This document shows, one piece after another, positions 30,204-41,819 of a stretch of DNA of 64,000 nt. The translations under genes and the position numbers were made by a program. This stretch comes from Boothiomyces macroporosus (Eukaryota; Chytridiomycota; Chytridiomycetes; Rhizophydiales; Terramycetaceae). The notes beneath the pieces are model-generated. The model worked only from the letters and a program-made list of their open reading frames with translations, had not been told where the DNA came from and made no database searches. The stretch is taken from NCBI GenBank assembly GCA_027604185.1, contig JADGKB010000004.1, positions 248,001-312,000 on the forward strand, read 5' to 3'. Numbering within the stretch: the stretch's first letter is position 1; each line of letters opens with the position of its first letter.

Positions 30204-31217
30204 ATGCCGACAGAAAAAGATTCAGTACTATATCAACATTTCAAAGGGTTTGTTGCGGGGGCATTGGCCGGCTGCGGAGCTGTTACATTCACTAATCCTT
30301 GGGAGGTAGCTAAAGTCAGGTTACAATTGCAGGGAGAACTACAACTAAAGTCTAATGCACCACCAAAACCATACGGAAGTGCAATTACAACATTTGTAAA
30401 AATATACAAGAATGAAGGAATAGTGGGGTTGCAAAGAGGGTTGGCTCCTGCTTACATTTACCAAATATTACTCAATGGTTCAAGGTTAGGGTTCTATGAC
30501 CCTATCAAAAGCATTTTCCAAAGCGGAATTGATTACTTTACCGGAACTCCAAACTCACTCCCACTGCTTTCAATGGTTTCTTCTGGTGCTACAGCGGGGA
30601 TAGTTGGTGCGTTTATAGCATCTCCATTCTTTCTTGTAAAAACCGTAGCTGATCTTAATTTTAGAGAATGCAATCATATACCCACGGTGCAGCAATTTCC
30701 GTTGGCTACCAACATGACTATGTTGCCAAAGGAACTTTGTATTCCTTAAAAACAATATTTAAAAACGAAGGAATGAAAGGTTACTCAAACTAATCGGCAG
30801 GATTATGGAGAGGGGTGGATGCATCAATGCTGAGAACTGGTGTTGGATCTTCTGTTCAGCTACCAAGTTATGAAATCATCAAATCATATTTGTTGAGCAC
30901 GGGTTACTTTAGCGGAAATGGATCCACATACCTTCACTTTGCAGCAAGTTTAGGAACTAGTTTCATGGTGTGCTTGGCAATGAATCCATTTGACGTTGCA
31001 ATGACCAGGATGGTAGCAATCTTTCTAATAGTAGTATAACCAAAAGGATGGTAAAACTTATAACAGTGTATTTGATTGTATTGGAAAGACCCTCCGCTAC
31101 GAAGGGCCTTTGGCTTTCTTTAAAGGGTTCACTGCTCATTATCTTCGTATTGGACCTCACACTATCCTAACTTTTGTTTTCTTGGAGCAATCCAGGAAAC
31201 TAATGTCTTACTTTTGA
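30204..31217 (+). CDS. Mitochondrial carrier, Oac1/SLC25A34-35 type
   Basis: Product of 316 aa, three introns of 20-22 nt. The three-repeat carrier layout is visible. Repeat 1 has FVAGALAGCGAVTFTNPWEV, where the signature Px[DE]xx[KR] reads PWEVAK. Repeat 2 (GIVGAFIASPFFLVKTRMQS) has PFFLVKT. Repeat 3 has MNPFDVAMTRM, split from YNQKDGKTYNSV by the last intron. Motifs YTHGAAISVGYQHDYV and GLWRGVDASMLRTGVGSSVQ match the yeast oxaloacetate carrier Oac1 and animal SLC25A34/35 branch. It exchanges small organic or inorganic anions across the inner mitochondrial membrane; the exact substrate is inferred from the subfamily. Complete length. Confidence 0.9.
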
Positions 31218-31234
31218 ATATAATAGATTTATTC

Positions 31235-32772
31235 TTACATGTTTACCAGTCGATTGATTTGGATAAGCCTTTCTGCAACTATTCTATTCTTGCATTCCTT
31301 CATTTTCCGAAGAATGCTTGCCAATTCCATCGTCATGAACTCTTGGACCAATTCAGACCTAATTGTTGAATCTGGTGCGTACTGAAGTAAGACTTCAATA
31401 ACTCGAAGACAGGACGCCTAGATTAACAAAAATTACCAGGTAACTCTCCAAATCCTCCAATGGGCGATCAAAAGTTTCTTCTAATTTCCACACACTGTCA
31501 AACCTGAAATACACATTTTCGATTTGATTAAACAGATAGGTTGCTTTTTCGTACAGCCCTTTCCACTTTTTCCATATTTCGTGAGTAATCAATTCAAATT
31601 CTTCCATCCAGATTTCCAGCAGTGTTACCCTTTTGGCTATTCGATTATTTTCCGATGGCACATTGTGATGAAGAATAGAGTTTACTTTCTCCCATCCTTT
31701 GAGCTTTCCTGTTCCAAATATTACAGTATTAATAAGGATATCACAAGCAGTTTTTCTAGTTACTATTGAGGGTATGATTCTGGAGCGATTGCTGTACAAG
31801 GGGAAAACAGTGAATGACAAATCAATATTTCTTTGGAATGGAGAGAGCATATGCAACCTATCACAAGTTTGATGCTTTAATGAGATGTAGAATATTTGCT
31901 GAAGTAGTTTTGTGGTTACGTTTACCCCCAAGACAATATCGCGCCAAATCTAGGTTAGTCTAATAATACAGAGTTGCTCAGCATCAAGTTTATCATCGAG
32001 AAGAATTCTCGCATCGCATTATCACCCCGCTTGCGGAAACTATTGTTATAAAGCGATTACTTTCTGAATTGTAATGGACACGAGACCAATTGTATACATC
32101 CATAAAGAATGTGGATCCCGTTAATCCGAATGAAATAATCAATAAACTCGCTGGGACAAAAGGTAAAGGCACATCTCAAGTCTTTGATCAACTGCGCGTA
32201 CTCATTCTGCTTGTTTTTAGATTTGTAAAAGTCTTTGAGTTTGGAATGCTGAATTTGAACGCTAAACCGCTGGAATTTGCAAAACAGATCCATTGTAGCT
32301 TGAATAAATTTGATTGGTCTTTTAGGCGGTTGTCTTTTTAAACTCTGAAAGAACTTTTTGAATTTTGAAGGTTGCTTTTGGTTCGCTTCTGGGTGGAACG
32401 ATCCGTATATCCTTTCGTACTGCTGAATGAGTAGCAGTTTCTGTTCGATACTCAACTTTTGGAATAAATCTTGACCTTCTAGATCTGCCAATGAAAGATA
32501 GACCTGGTTTAAACTGTAGTTACTCTGATATTCCTGATCTTTTGATCAATTTGCAGTTCAAACTCGGATTCAGTACTTTCCTCTAGTTCAACATTGTCTC
32601 TGTTGCTATTCTTTGAGGCAAGCTCAAAGCTGTCTACATGAATTATTTTCGAGAGGTCGAGTTCTGGTACCTGCTGCGTATTCAATTCAACTTTGGTTTC
32701 ATCATTTAATAGCTCGGCTGGTTTCGTCTCCTGTTTAACGAGGTTGAGGTGATTATTCCTCATTTTTAACAT
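31235..32772 (-). CDS. Formin-type GBD/FH3 armadillo protein without FH1-FH2
   Basis: Product of 485 aa, four introns of 19-21 nt. The N-terminal ~90 residues are acidic. Then LSIEQKLLLIQQYERIYGSF resembles the start of a Rho-GTPase-binding domain of diaphanous formins. QLIKDLRCAFTFCPSEFIDY and FIRINGIHILYGCI fit the armadillo repeats that follow, as does SIVTRKTACDILINTVIFGT. The C-terminal helices (LEDLESYLASCLRVIEVLLQ) look like the FH3/dimerisation part. The frame stops at NRLVNM with no Pro-rich FH1 or actin-nucleating FH2, and the next gene begins 18 bp later. If real, this may be a Rho-binding scaffold or regulator rather than an actin nucleator. A divergent ARM protein outside the formin family is the alternative. 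Confidence 0.55.
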
Positions 32773-32846
32773 TGAAAGTCGCGTAATGGGTAAACAAAAA
32801 ACAATAACCGTGAATATTATATTAAAAACAAGAGTAATACCTATTA

Positions 32847-34469
32847 CTAGTCTCTAGTCCCACAACATCTAAAAAGTTTCTTCCACCACTTTTTCTTTTT
32901 TTGAGCTTGTTTGGGAGTTTCGTTTGTGCTATTATGAACAGCGGGAGTTTGATGTTGGGTTTCATCAGCAGGCTCCTCTACTGGCGGAAGTTTCTTATCA
33001 GAAACTTTGAGATTGGTGTTGGATGGTGGCACGCCGTTTGTTGAGCTACCAATTCCAGGGGAAGTCACAGATAATTTTGTATCTGGCTGCATCGAATGCG
33101 ACATCACCAAGTTGGAATCTGTGCCATGATGGGCTGGTTGACTATGTGCGATTTCACGTTGAAGTCTTTCTGTTTCTCTTAACTGTTCCTTTTGCTTTCT
33201 TTTTTGATCGAGAACAATCATCCAGTCAAATACACCATCATCAATCTCACCAATTCTCACCAATACTGTATTTAGATATTGTCAAACCTTTGTTCATTAA
33301 CGAGCGCAAGTAGTCATAGTCAGGTTGCTCTTCAAACTTTAAATTTCTAACATATGAAAGGTAGATGGCAAATTCTTCTGAATATTAAAGTAACTTACCT
33401 GGAAGTGTTTCGCACAGCTCCTTAATTGGAGTGGTCTGTTTTTTTTCTCCAATCTTTTCATATTTTTGCTTATTAGTTGCGGCTTTGAGACCCTGCCAAG
33501 GCAAACTTCCACGAAGGAAGTACATGAAAACATGGCCCAACGCTTCCAAGTCGTCCCTTCTTGATTGTTCTACAATTAAATGGTACAGAACCTCGTCCAA
33601 GATGGGTGTTGATACTCATGTATCTAGCTGTTCCCGACAGTGATTTCTTTTCCCTATAAGGTATATGGACTTTAGTTTTTGGATCGCGATATTGTTTTGC
33701 CATTCCAAAATCCACAATGTATATTTGAGATGCTGGATGAGGATGAGTTAATGAATGATTTGCCACAATTGATGTCGGGTCTGGGTTAACTGGAATATAC
33801 CTTTTCCTGCAACTGCGTTAGAGCTTCCCTCTGAAGACCTAGGAATTCTTCCCACCAGGAAATTGTCTGGTTTGATATCTCGATATATTAAATTTCGTTC
33901 ATGAATGGATTGAACTCTTGTTATCATTTGCTTAGCCACCATACAGGCAGTTTTCACGGAAAACTTTCTATTGCACAGGTCAAACATGTCTTCTAAACTA
34001 GGACCAAGCAAGTCGATGCACAGGATGTTATGTAATCCTTCTTGACCAAAGTAATATACGTTTGGAACACCAACTGAAATCAAAAATCAAGTACCGCAGT
34101 TAGCCATTATCTTGTACGTTCTATATTCATCTCTAAGCTGTGGAGCGTCGGATTTTCTAGGCTCAAATTTGATTGCTATTGGTTGATTATTTAACAAGTT
34201 GACGCCTAAATATTTGGTTCAAAAATACCTTCGTAAATGATTCCAAAGCTCCCTTCTCCAATTTTCCTTCCAATTTTATAATGTACTCCGACAATGTTGC
34301 TCCCCTGTGAATGTGCTCGTCCGCTTGAAGTGTGACCTTGTTGTGCTTGAATTGAGGTAGACTGGTGGCGAATATCTTGTGCTTGCTTGTCGCCTATCGC
34401 GGTGTTGGTTGGGACCGACTGTGAAATCGGCGCTTTCGCAGCTTCATTATTGTCATTATCCTTGGACAT
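32847..34469 (-). CDS. Casein kinase I, Yck/gamma type, with palmitoylatable C-terminus
   Basis: Ser/Thr kinase of 497 aa, six introns of 20-23 nt. A ~70-residue Gln/Ser-rich N-terminus precedes the kinase core: [17 protein letters not shown] (Gly loop), PIAIKFE (Lys), [30 protein letters not shown] (catalytic Asp), [20 protein letters not shown] (DFG, CK1-specific), [15 protein letters not shown] and [12 protein letters not shown]. These are CK1 hallmarks. The tail after residue ~390 is Pro/Thr/Gln-rich and basic. It ends with [13 protein letters not shown], with twin Cys near the C-terminus as in plasma-membrane-tethered Yck kinases. Likely acts at the plasma membrane in nutrient signalling, endocytosis or morphogenesis. 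An insert in the loop after FLVG (Ser/Asn/His-rich, ~30 residues) is longer than usual. Confidence 0.95.
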
Positions 34470-34569
34470 TTTATGATTGAAATTTTTGATTTTTCTCAGT
34501 TTCTTTCGTGTAACGCAGACCAACAAAGGCAGTGATGTCATTAGCCAAGGAAAATTAATGTTAATTTTA

Positions 34570-37500
34570 TTATTGAACCTCTACTATGAGTTTAACATTC
34601 ATTGCTACCAGCTCAGCACATAAATATCTAAATACGTAAGGCACTGCCACTATATCAATGTGATCATGTGAATTACAGGTCTTGCAAACAATACGCTCTC
34701 CTCTCGATGGCAGTAGCGTCCTTGACTTGAGAGGGATTTGCATTGGGGAAAGAATAGAGCCGCAAGCAGTGCAGACGTGACACTGGGAGTAATCGGAGCA
34801 GTTCATCAACCTATCTTGCAGAATAAAGGATACACCATGAGCCAGTAAGGAATCTCTTTCCATTTCTCCCAAACGGATGCCACCAGCCCTTTTACGACCT
34901 TTAATAGGCTGCTGTGTTAAATTATGAACAGGACCAGTAGTTCTGACTTGATACTTGTCGGACACCATATGTCTCAATCTCTGATAGTATACAACCTAAA
35001 GTAAGAGATTGAATACCCCAATATAAATATCAGCCTTGAATTCTTCTCCAGTAATGCCAGAATACATTGGCTCGTTTCCGTGATAGTTGAATCCAGCTTC
35101 TTTCAATTCTTCTCCAAAGAACTCTGCAGCTGCATGATCTTCATTGAACTTGAATGGCGTAGCATCTTGAGCATGGCCATGCAGAGCACCAGCTTTTCCA
35201 GCTAACGACTCGACAAACATACCGATGGTCATTCTGGATGGGAAAGCGTGAGGGTTGATAATAACGTCGGGAATGATTCCAGATTCAGAAAATGGCATGT
35301 CTACTGATGGCCATTTTTGGGAAATAACACCCTTTTGTCCATGTCTTGAGGAGAACTTGTCACCAATGATAGGTGGTCGTGGAATTCTAATCTTTATATG
35401 AACCTTTTGTAATTCATCACAGCCATCAGATGCTAAAATCAAATATTTCTTACCAACTACTCTGACCTGATCGACTATACAGTCTTCTCCCTTGTAATTT
35501 TTAACTGTAACTTTTCCAGTAACGTCGTCGACATAAGCATAGTAAGGATCTCCTTCTTTCAGTCTAATTCCGACCATTGGTAAACCGTCATCATCCAAGA
35601 ACTCTCTTGCTTTGGCATATTGCTTTTCATTCATTGTAGTTTCATCTTCTCCAGTTGCGACAAACCCAAAGTGGTGAGTGATTGGCTCTCCTCTCTTTCT
35701 ATGGTCGGATAAATCAACCCATTCACCCTTGTAAATGGTACCATACCCATATCCACGCTCAAACGATGATTTAGATAGAATGGAGGCATCTTCCATATCG
35801 TAACCAGTGTAGGATATTACACAAACAACAGCATTCATTCCGTTTGGATACCCGTCAAGACCATATTCGTTATGCGCATTAGGACGAACAACTGGTGTTT
35901 GGCCAGTTTGCAATCGGTACATTTTGTTGTCAGTTCTATTAGGAAAGTTTTGAGCAGGAGTTCCCATAGCCTGCTTACCCATCTGACATTGATACATATT
36001 TCTAGGACTTTGGTTAAAATCGGAAAATGGTGTCAAACTAGCAACAACACTAAGCATATCAGTAGGATTGAATTCCTGGTGAGTCGTCATTCCCGGCACT
36101 ATATCTTCAGGCATGCAAGCAATATTCATGTAGACCTGTTCGAAAGGACCAACAAAATCTTTGGTTCCAGTTGGAAGGTATTTAACAGCTCTGATCATTC
36201 TAGCTGGGGTAGAAAACAAGAACAGTCCAGGATACTGACCTCCTGAAGATGGTGGCACATAACCAATTTCCAATTCCAATGGTACATTGTTTAATCCTTT
36301 GACCTTCCAATCTCGAAGAGTTTGTGCAATTTTGACTGCAATCGACACTTTGCACCATCCAATAACCTTACCATCAAGTTGGATGGAAATGATAGATTGC
36401 TCTCTTTTCTTTAGAATTAAATCAGCATTTTTTGAAATGTCTGTTACATCAATATCAATTGGGGTTTCACTGATAAATGGAACGGCCCCTACTACTTGAG
36501 CGGCTCCTAAAGATGCTACCAACGCAGGAATATGTGAAACATCTATTTTGGTATTAACAATTTCGCAAGTGTGACTAAGATGGTTTAGCAAACCACAAGG
36601 ACTACCATCAGGAGTGTGAACAGGACACAAGAATCCCCAAGATTCAGGCAATAATTTACGGACAGTAGTTGTTTTCAATTCAGCAAAGAAGGAACCACGA
36701 TGGATGGATCTATAGTGGGCAACGTATCTGTAGAAATTCAACTTTTCTGCAATAATTGTATAACCAGTAGTTTGCTGCAAATCTAAACCAGTGTTGCTGA
36801 CAAGATTTCCAGTGGACAAAAAGTACTCCATCTTTCGTCCAATATCCATTGCATTACCACATTTGCTCATGACTTTTGTGAGATATTTTTCTACTTTAGA
36901 TAGGAAATTACTGTCCTTGAAATCAACAATAGAATTTTGTCTCCTCAAATCAATAACAATTTGAGTTTTGATTGCGGCTAGAATGTCTTGCATCTTTTCT
37001 TTGATGATGCCCAAGTATAAATGTCCCCCAAGCAAGGTTTCTTGGAATTGCAAAGAATCAGGGTTATCTTCGCCATAATCGCCAGAGACTAATCCGTACA
37101 GCTTTTGAAGCATAAATCTACATGAAAAAGAAAATACATGATCAAGTCAAACTTGGCTTTGTTGTTGTCCAAGTGTACCATAATGATTCTACGCAAAAAG
37201 TCTCTGCCAACCTGTGCTTCAGTAGAATCTTCTGGTGAATCCAGCATAACTGCAAACTTTGAACCAATGTATTCCAAACACTGTTCTTGAGTGAAGAGAG
37301 AGTAATTTCTAAATGAACGAAGCAGCATTTCCACTCTGTCAGTCAAGAAAGTGTTTCCATATTCTCCCATAGTAATTCTTTCAAACAGCTCCTTGTCAGT
37401 AGTAGGGCAAAAGGCTTTCAATACTAGTAGAATTGGAACCATGTACTCATTCTTCCTAAAGGAAAAACGCAAGCTCACAAACCCATCAGTACAATAGTGA

Positions 37501-38236
37501 AGTGACAGTGTTTGGGAAGATTGATCATTTCGAACACATCTGATTGAAATACCATATTTTGTATAGGTTGGCCCTCTGTTCTGGAATGAAGGTCTGATGA
37601 TTGCTGTTGGATGGTTTCTTCTAGGAACAATCAATAAACGAATCAAACGCTCGATACCGTTTGTAACAAAGAATCCACCAAACTCTTCAGGATCTTCCTT
37701 TCTCTCAATCAACTCTGCAGGCGATTTTCCTTCCAAGTTACATTTTAAACTCTTGATATTAAACAGTCGTTACTTTAACCATGATTGGCAGCTGCCCAAG
37801 TGATTTCACTTCGCTATTAACCGGTCCATTGTTTACCCGCCAATTTAACTTGATTTGCATTGGTGCTTTGTAAGATATACCTCGTTCGCGACATTCTACA
37901 GGATATAAAAACTGCTGTAGCTTTCCTTTTCCTCCACTGATAATTGGCTTTCCAACAGAAGGGTTAGTAAACCACACTATAATTAACAACACAGTTACTT
38001 TCTAATTTGTTTCGTTCTTCAAGAGCAACTTCTTTTGAACCATCAAATACAGTCATTTTTTCAAGATTTAAAACTGCCAAGTCTAATAATCCAACTCCAT
38101 CCCCAAATGAAAATAAGGAATTGTAGGATTGGATATGCGGTTCACTGATCATCTCTAGCTTTGGATAGTGCGGACCTTCTTTTGAAGGATTTATCGCTTG
38201 ATTATTCCGTTCCAGAGTTTTAAAATCGTCCTTCAT
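34570..38236 (-). CDS. RPA2: RNA polymerase I second-largest subunit
   Basis: Product of 1193 aa, four introns of 20-22 nt; length normal for RPA135. The N-terminus ([20 protein letters not shown]) and [18 protein letters not shown] fit Pol I rather than Pol II or III. Catalytic-core motifs shared by all Rpb2-type subunits are intact: [59 protein letters not shown] and [20 protein letters not shown]. The last segment [20 protein letters not shown], continuing to [20 protein letters not shown], reads TGPVxxLTxQPxKGRKR, a Pol I feature. It is followed by the C-terminal zinc-binding Cys set (CHVCTACG...CKTC). It synthesises the large rRNA precursor in the nucleolus. Confidence 0.96.
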
Positions 38237-38538
38237 TATTTCTGATTTGGACTTTTTTTCAAAATTTCAAAAAAAAATATGCAAAGCCACTTCTAGTTTA
38301 CATGCATTAGGAATCACAGTATTGTTAGAATCCGCTATAATTATGAATAGCGATAGCTTTATTTAATTTCCATCGCTCAAGTCAAACGCTATCCGTGCAA
38401 GTTTCCCCATCTTGAATATCCTCACTGTCCCATTGATTGCGGTATCCGCATTAGTCTAGTAGTCAAAACATACCAATATCAATGTAATTATAGCAACATG
38501 CAAAATCGCTTTTTGCCAGCAAAGCAAAATCTTGAAAA
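38237..38538. other. Intergenic between divergent RPA2 and signal-peptidase subunit genes
   Basis: 302 bp. No ORF of note on the plus strand. On the minus strand, joining across an 18-nt GT..CTAG candidate intron gives an open reading ending MGKLARIAFDLSDGN, but it has no upstream ATG, so I do not call it. No tRNA or structured RNA recognised. Confidence 0.5.
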
Positions 38539-39155
38539 ATGAGTGAAAAAACAGAATCGAGATTCTTGAAAGAATGCGCTAGAAAACCAGAAACACTTTC
38601 AAAATACTCTGTAATTGATACTGATATAGATGGTTGACATTAAACACTCTATTGAGCAAGGAGTCAGACATGTGTTAACTCTTGATTACAAATACAAGGA
38701 GGATCACACCTTAATCAATCGGTATCTCATACTAGGATATGTCGCCGCCATTTCCGCTATTACGTCATCAGCATACAGTTACACTTATCCATTCGAAGAG
38801 CCATTAACCAAGCTTATCCTTATTGTGGGTTGTGGAATGTAATAATCTTTAACATAGATACTTTCTCTTTGTTGGACTAAATGCGCTTCATACAAAGTAT
38901 GTCAAGAAGGATATCATTTTTGTGGGAAATCGTTCCACAGGATTGGAACCAGAAAAGATTGTTGTTGAACTACAGTGCGATAAATACTCTGATATTGTCA
39001 AGCTCACTTTTACAATTATTTCAAAGAAACATATTTCTTACTTTTTAAAGAAATCTGTTGGTGAATGGTACACTACTAATGGGGAGTTTGTGCCTGAAAA
39101 CTTTTTGGCGGATATTTCCAGTACCATTGAAGGAAACTCCAAAAAGAACAAATAA
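38539..39155 (+). CDS. SPC2: Signal peptidase complex subunit 2 (SPC25)
   Basis: Product of 192 aa with two 19-nt introns. The N-terminal cytosolic part (MVDIKHSIEQGVRHVLTLDY) is followed by a membrane hairpin: YLILGYVAAISAITSSAYSY, a short loop YPFEEPLTK, and LILIVGCGIYFLFVGLNAL, the second helix completed by splicing. A long cytosolic tail (YVKKDIIFVGNRSTG...KLTFTIISKK) with a Lys/Asn-rich end matches SPC25. Role: non-catalytic ER membrane subunit that stabilises the signal peptidase complex and its contact with the translocon. The first intron sits after SKYS, before MVDIKH; both M residues are possible starts, but only ATG 38539 uses the normal splice. Confidence 0.9.
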
Positions 39156-39367
39156 ACTTTCTTTTTTGAGTCCAGTATCGCATTGTTTCCTGAAGGGTAT
39201 TACCTATTGGTCTCTTCGTTAAAGCCCCGCCATCAGACACTGGTTTGCACTGGTTGGATCCGACTGACAGGATCTGCTTGTATATTAAACTGCCAACATC
39301 AAGAACGCGCCTTCAAAGATTGGTGCACAGACCAGTTGAAAAGAGTTGTATTTATTACTTTTGAGAA

Positions 39368-39892
39368 TTAATCCTTCTTTTCCTTAATGACTTGTCTCTT
39401 ATCCCTTCCAATGGAGCCAATTCCAAACACCAAAGTCAAAGCACCAATCAAAGCCAACAATGCATAACCCAGTGCTCCAGATCCAGATCTGACAGGTGTA
39501 AGTTTGACTGCCAAATCTGCGTAATGAACATCTTTGGTTACTAGGTAAGAAGCAGCCAAAATATTTTCAATTAATTGAGTTAATCCAGATACTATGGTAG
39601 GAACAGTCAACAAGATTGAAGATCTATTCTTGATAAATTGATAGCCAAAGATAGTACTAGAGGCAATGAATCTATGGTTAAATTTCTATTACGTAATTTG
39701 GAGGGCGATTAAGGCCAAAGTAGCTACATATGATCCCTGATCCAAGTGGCCATATACAGAGAGGAATTGATCGAGGGTGTACCCATTGAGAGGAAGCGGG
39801 GGGTAATCCAAGAACAACTGGAACTCAGTCACCCTTTTTAAAAGCATGATTGTGGATAATGATCCAACGGTAGCAACTCCTGAAACCAACAT
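39368..39892 (-). CDS. Four-transmembrane protein with ER-retrieval-like tail, family unknown
   Basis: Product of 167 aa, one 21-nt intron (joins LALIALQI to TFIASSTIFGYQ). Four hydrophobic segments are visible: VSGVATVGSLSTIMLL, YVATLALIALQITFIASSTI (made by splicing), LTVPTIVSGLTQLIENILAA and LGYALLALIGALTLVFGIGS. The loop between helices 1 and 2 is Tyr/Pro/Leu-rich (YPPLPLNGYTLDQFL). The protein ends KEKKD; Lys at -3 and -5 fits a KxKxx COPI retrieval signal, so ER/Golgi residence is plausible. I do not recognise the family. Its start is 40 bp from the divergent prolyl-tRNA synthetase start. Confidence 0.7.
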
Positions 39893-39932
39893 TTTTGAAA
39901 TCTTTTTTTAGTGAAAAAAAGAGGACGTGTTC

Positions 39933-41632
39933 ATGAAAAAGTACATTCAGCAATTGAAGGTAATTTGTAATGAATTCAGTATGAATCTATTCGCATAGAT
40001 CGAGTGTCCAAATTTATGGCTTCTACTAATAAGCAGACCGATCCCAATAAGAGCATCAGCTACGACTTGTTAATCAGGGCTGGATTCATTCGCCAAGTAC
40101 ATAATAGTAACAATAGTCATCTGCCGGGTTGTATACGCTCCTTCCACTGGGGCTTAGAGTCTTGCAAAAGTTGGAATCAGTAATTGACCATGAAATGAGG
40201 TCTGTTGATGGTCAAAAAGTTTCAATGTACCCAATATTAATATAGGCCTTGTTTATTATCAGCAGAAAATTGGAAAATCACTGGGAGATGGAATACCACT
40301 TCAGAAATGTACAAATTACGAGACAGGAAAAAGAGCGAATTCTTATTGGGACCGACTCACGAAGAAGAGGTAACTTCACTGGTCTCTAGTCTGGTGTCTT
40401 CGTTTAAAAGTCTTCCTCTGCGAGTGTATCAGATTGGCAAGAAATACAGGGATGAATTACGACCAAGAGGAGGACTACTAAGGGCAAAAGAATTCGTAAT
40501 GAAAGATATGTATTCATTTGACACGTCTGCCAGCAAAGCTTTGGAAACGTATGATCTAGTGAGCGAAGCTTATTGCAGGATATTCAAAAAACTAGAAATC
40601 CCATTTGCTGTGGTATATAGAGATTAATTATTGGCTGAAGCAGACACGGGAAATATTGGTGGTACTAGATCACATGAATATCACATAATTTCGCCTATTG
40701 GAGAAGATACTATTCTCAAGTGTTCCAATTGTACTTATACCGCTAATGTGGAAAAGGCTGTTGGTACGCCGTCAGTCAAACCTGGAAATATTAAAATTCC
40801 AAGTTGGATAAATCTTAAATCTGAATTGCCTCCCATCGATATAGAATCTGAAGGAGTACTTTATCGATCCACCAGTTCAAATGGATTTAAATATTCGTTG
40901 GTGCTGATTCCTAAAGGAAGAACTATCAATTCCGTCAAATTAGAGAAAAACCTGTCTTTGGAGAATCCGCAAGTCCTTTTAGAGTATGACAACAAAGTGG
41001 AATGTGATATTTATATCGACTCTAGCTTGGGTTTATTTGAAGGATATCGATCGATTGACCTTGTTGAAATCAAAGAAGGAGATGGATGTAGCTCTTGTAA
41101 AAATGGAATACTTGGGACAGAACGTGCTATAGAAGTTGGGCATACATTTTATCTTGGAACAAAGTACTCTTCGTCTTTGAAAGCAACATTTAAAGACACT
41201 ACACAGAAAAATGTTCTTTTTGAAATGGGATGCTATGGAATTGGAGTATCTAGACTTGTATCAGCAATAATAGAGGCTTCTCATGATCGACACGGTATGA
41301 TTTGGCCAACTCCAATTGCGCCATACAAAGTATGTGTTGTTCCGGTTTATGACAAGTGTAATCGAGAAATGAACAAGGATATGGAAAAGATTCTCTCTCA
41401 ACTAGTTTATAATATGAATCCACATTCTATTCATGATGTAGCCTTGGATGATCGCGATGTTAGTTTTGGGTTCAAAATGAAAGATGCTCAATTGATGGGA
41501 TATCCGTATGTCATTGTAGCTGGACAAGCTTTCCTTGAAAAAGGCGTATTGGAGATTCATGAGAGAAAAGGAGGCAACATTAGGGAAGTTTCTGATATTG
41601 ATGAATTGCACTCATTCTTTAAGAATTTATGA
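39933..41632 (+). CDS. Prolyl-tRNA synthetase, bacterial/mitochondrial type
   Basis: Class II synthetase charging tRNA-Pro. Product of 539 aa if four introns are removed (20, 20, 19 and 21 nt). Motif 2 and neighbours: LLGPTHEEEVTSLV, YQIGKKYRDELRPRGGLLRA, EFVMKDMYSFD. Motif 3: LFEMGCYGIGVSRLVSAII, then HGMIWPTPIAPYKV and a C-terminal anticodon-binding domain. This is the prokaryote-like form without the eukaryotic cytosolic C-terminal domain, so mitochondrial use is likely. The N-terminus KKYIQQLK|YESIRIDRVSK is basic and could be a presequence. The last intron (40613-40633) starts with GT but ends TTG, not AG. Without it a stop interrupts the conserved junction FAV-AEADTGNIGG. Confidence 0.92.
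40613..40633 (+). other. Apparent non-canonical GT-TG intron in ProRS
   Basis: These 21 nt (starting gtatat, with the branch-like attaatt) contain an in-frame TAA and interrupt the family junction between FAV and AEADTGNIGG. Length and internal motifs match other introns, but the final bases are TTG where TAG is expected. A single-base error, polymorphism or true TG acceptor are all possible. Confidence 0.65.
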
Positions 41633-41819
41633 TTGCATGAATAAACCTCCATACAAGTTATTCTTTATACTAGTATTAAATTTTGATTTAATTTCTCATA
41701 GATGCATTGTGCCCATCATGGATCTCGTCATCAACGGAGATTTCGCAAGAATTGAAACAATAAGATTTTCACGATTGTAAACAAAAAACTTTCCCATACT
41801 ATCTCAATTAATTGACAAA

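Noticed and set aside
38386..38530. Possible small minus-strand gene ending MGKLARIAFDLSDGN.
   Set aside because: It needs an 18-nt intron and has no upstream ATG in frame; similarity to a family not recognised.
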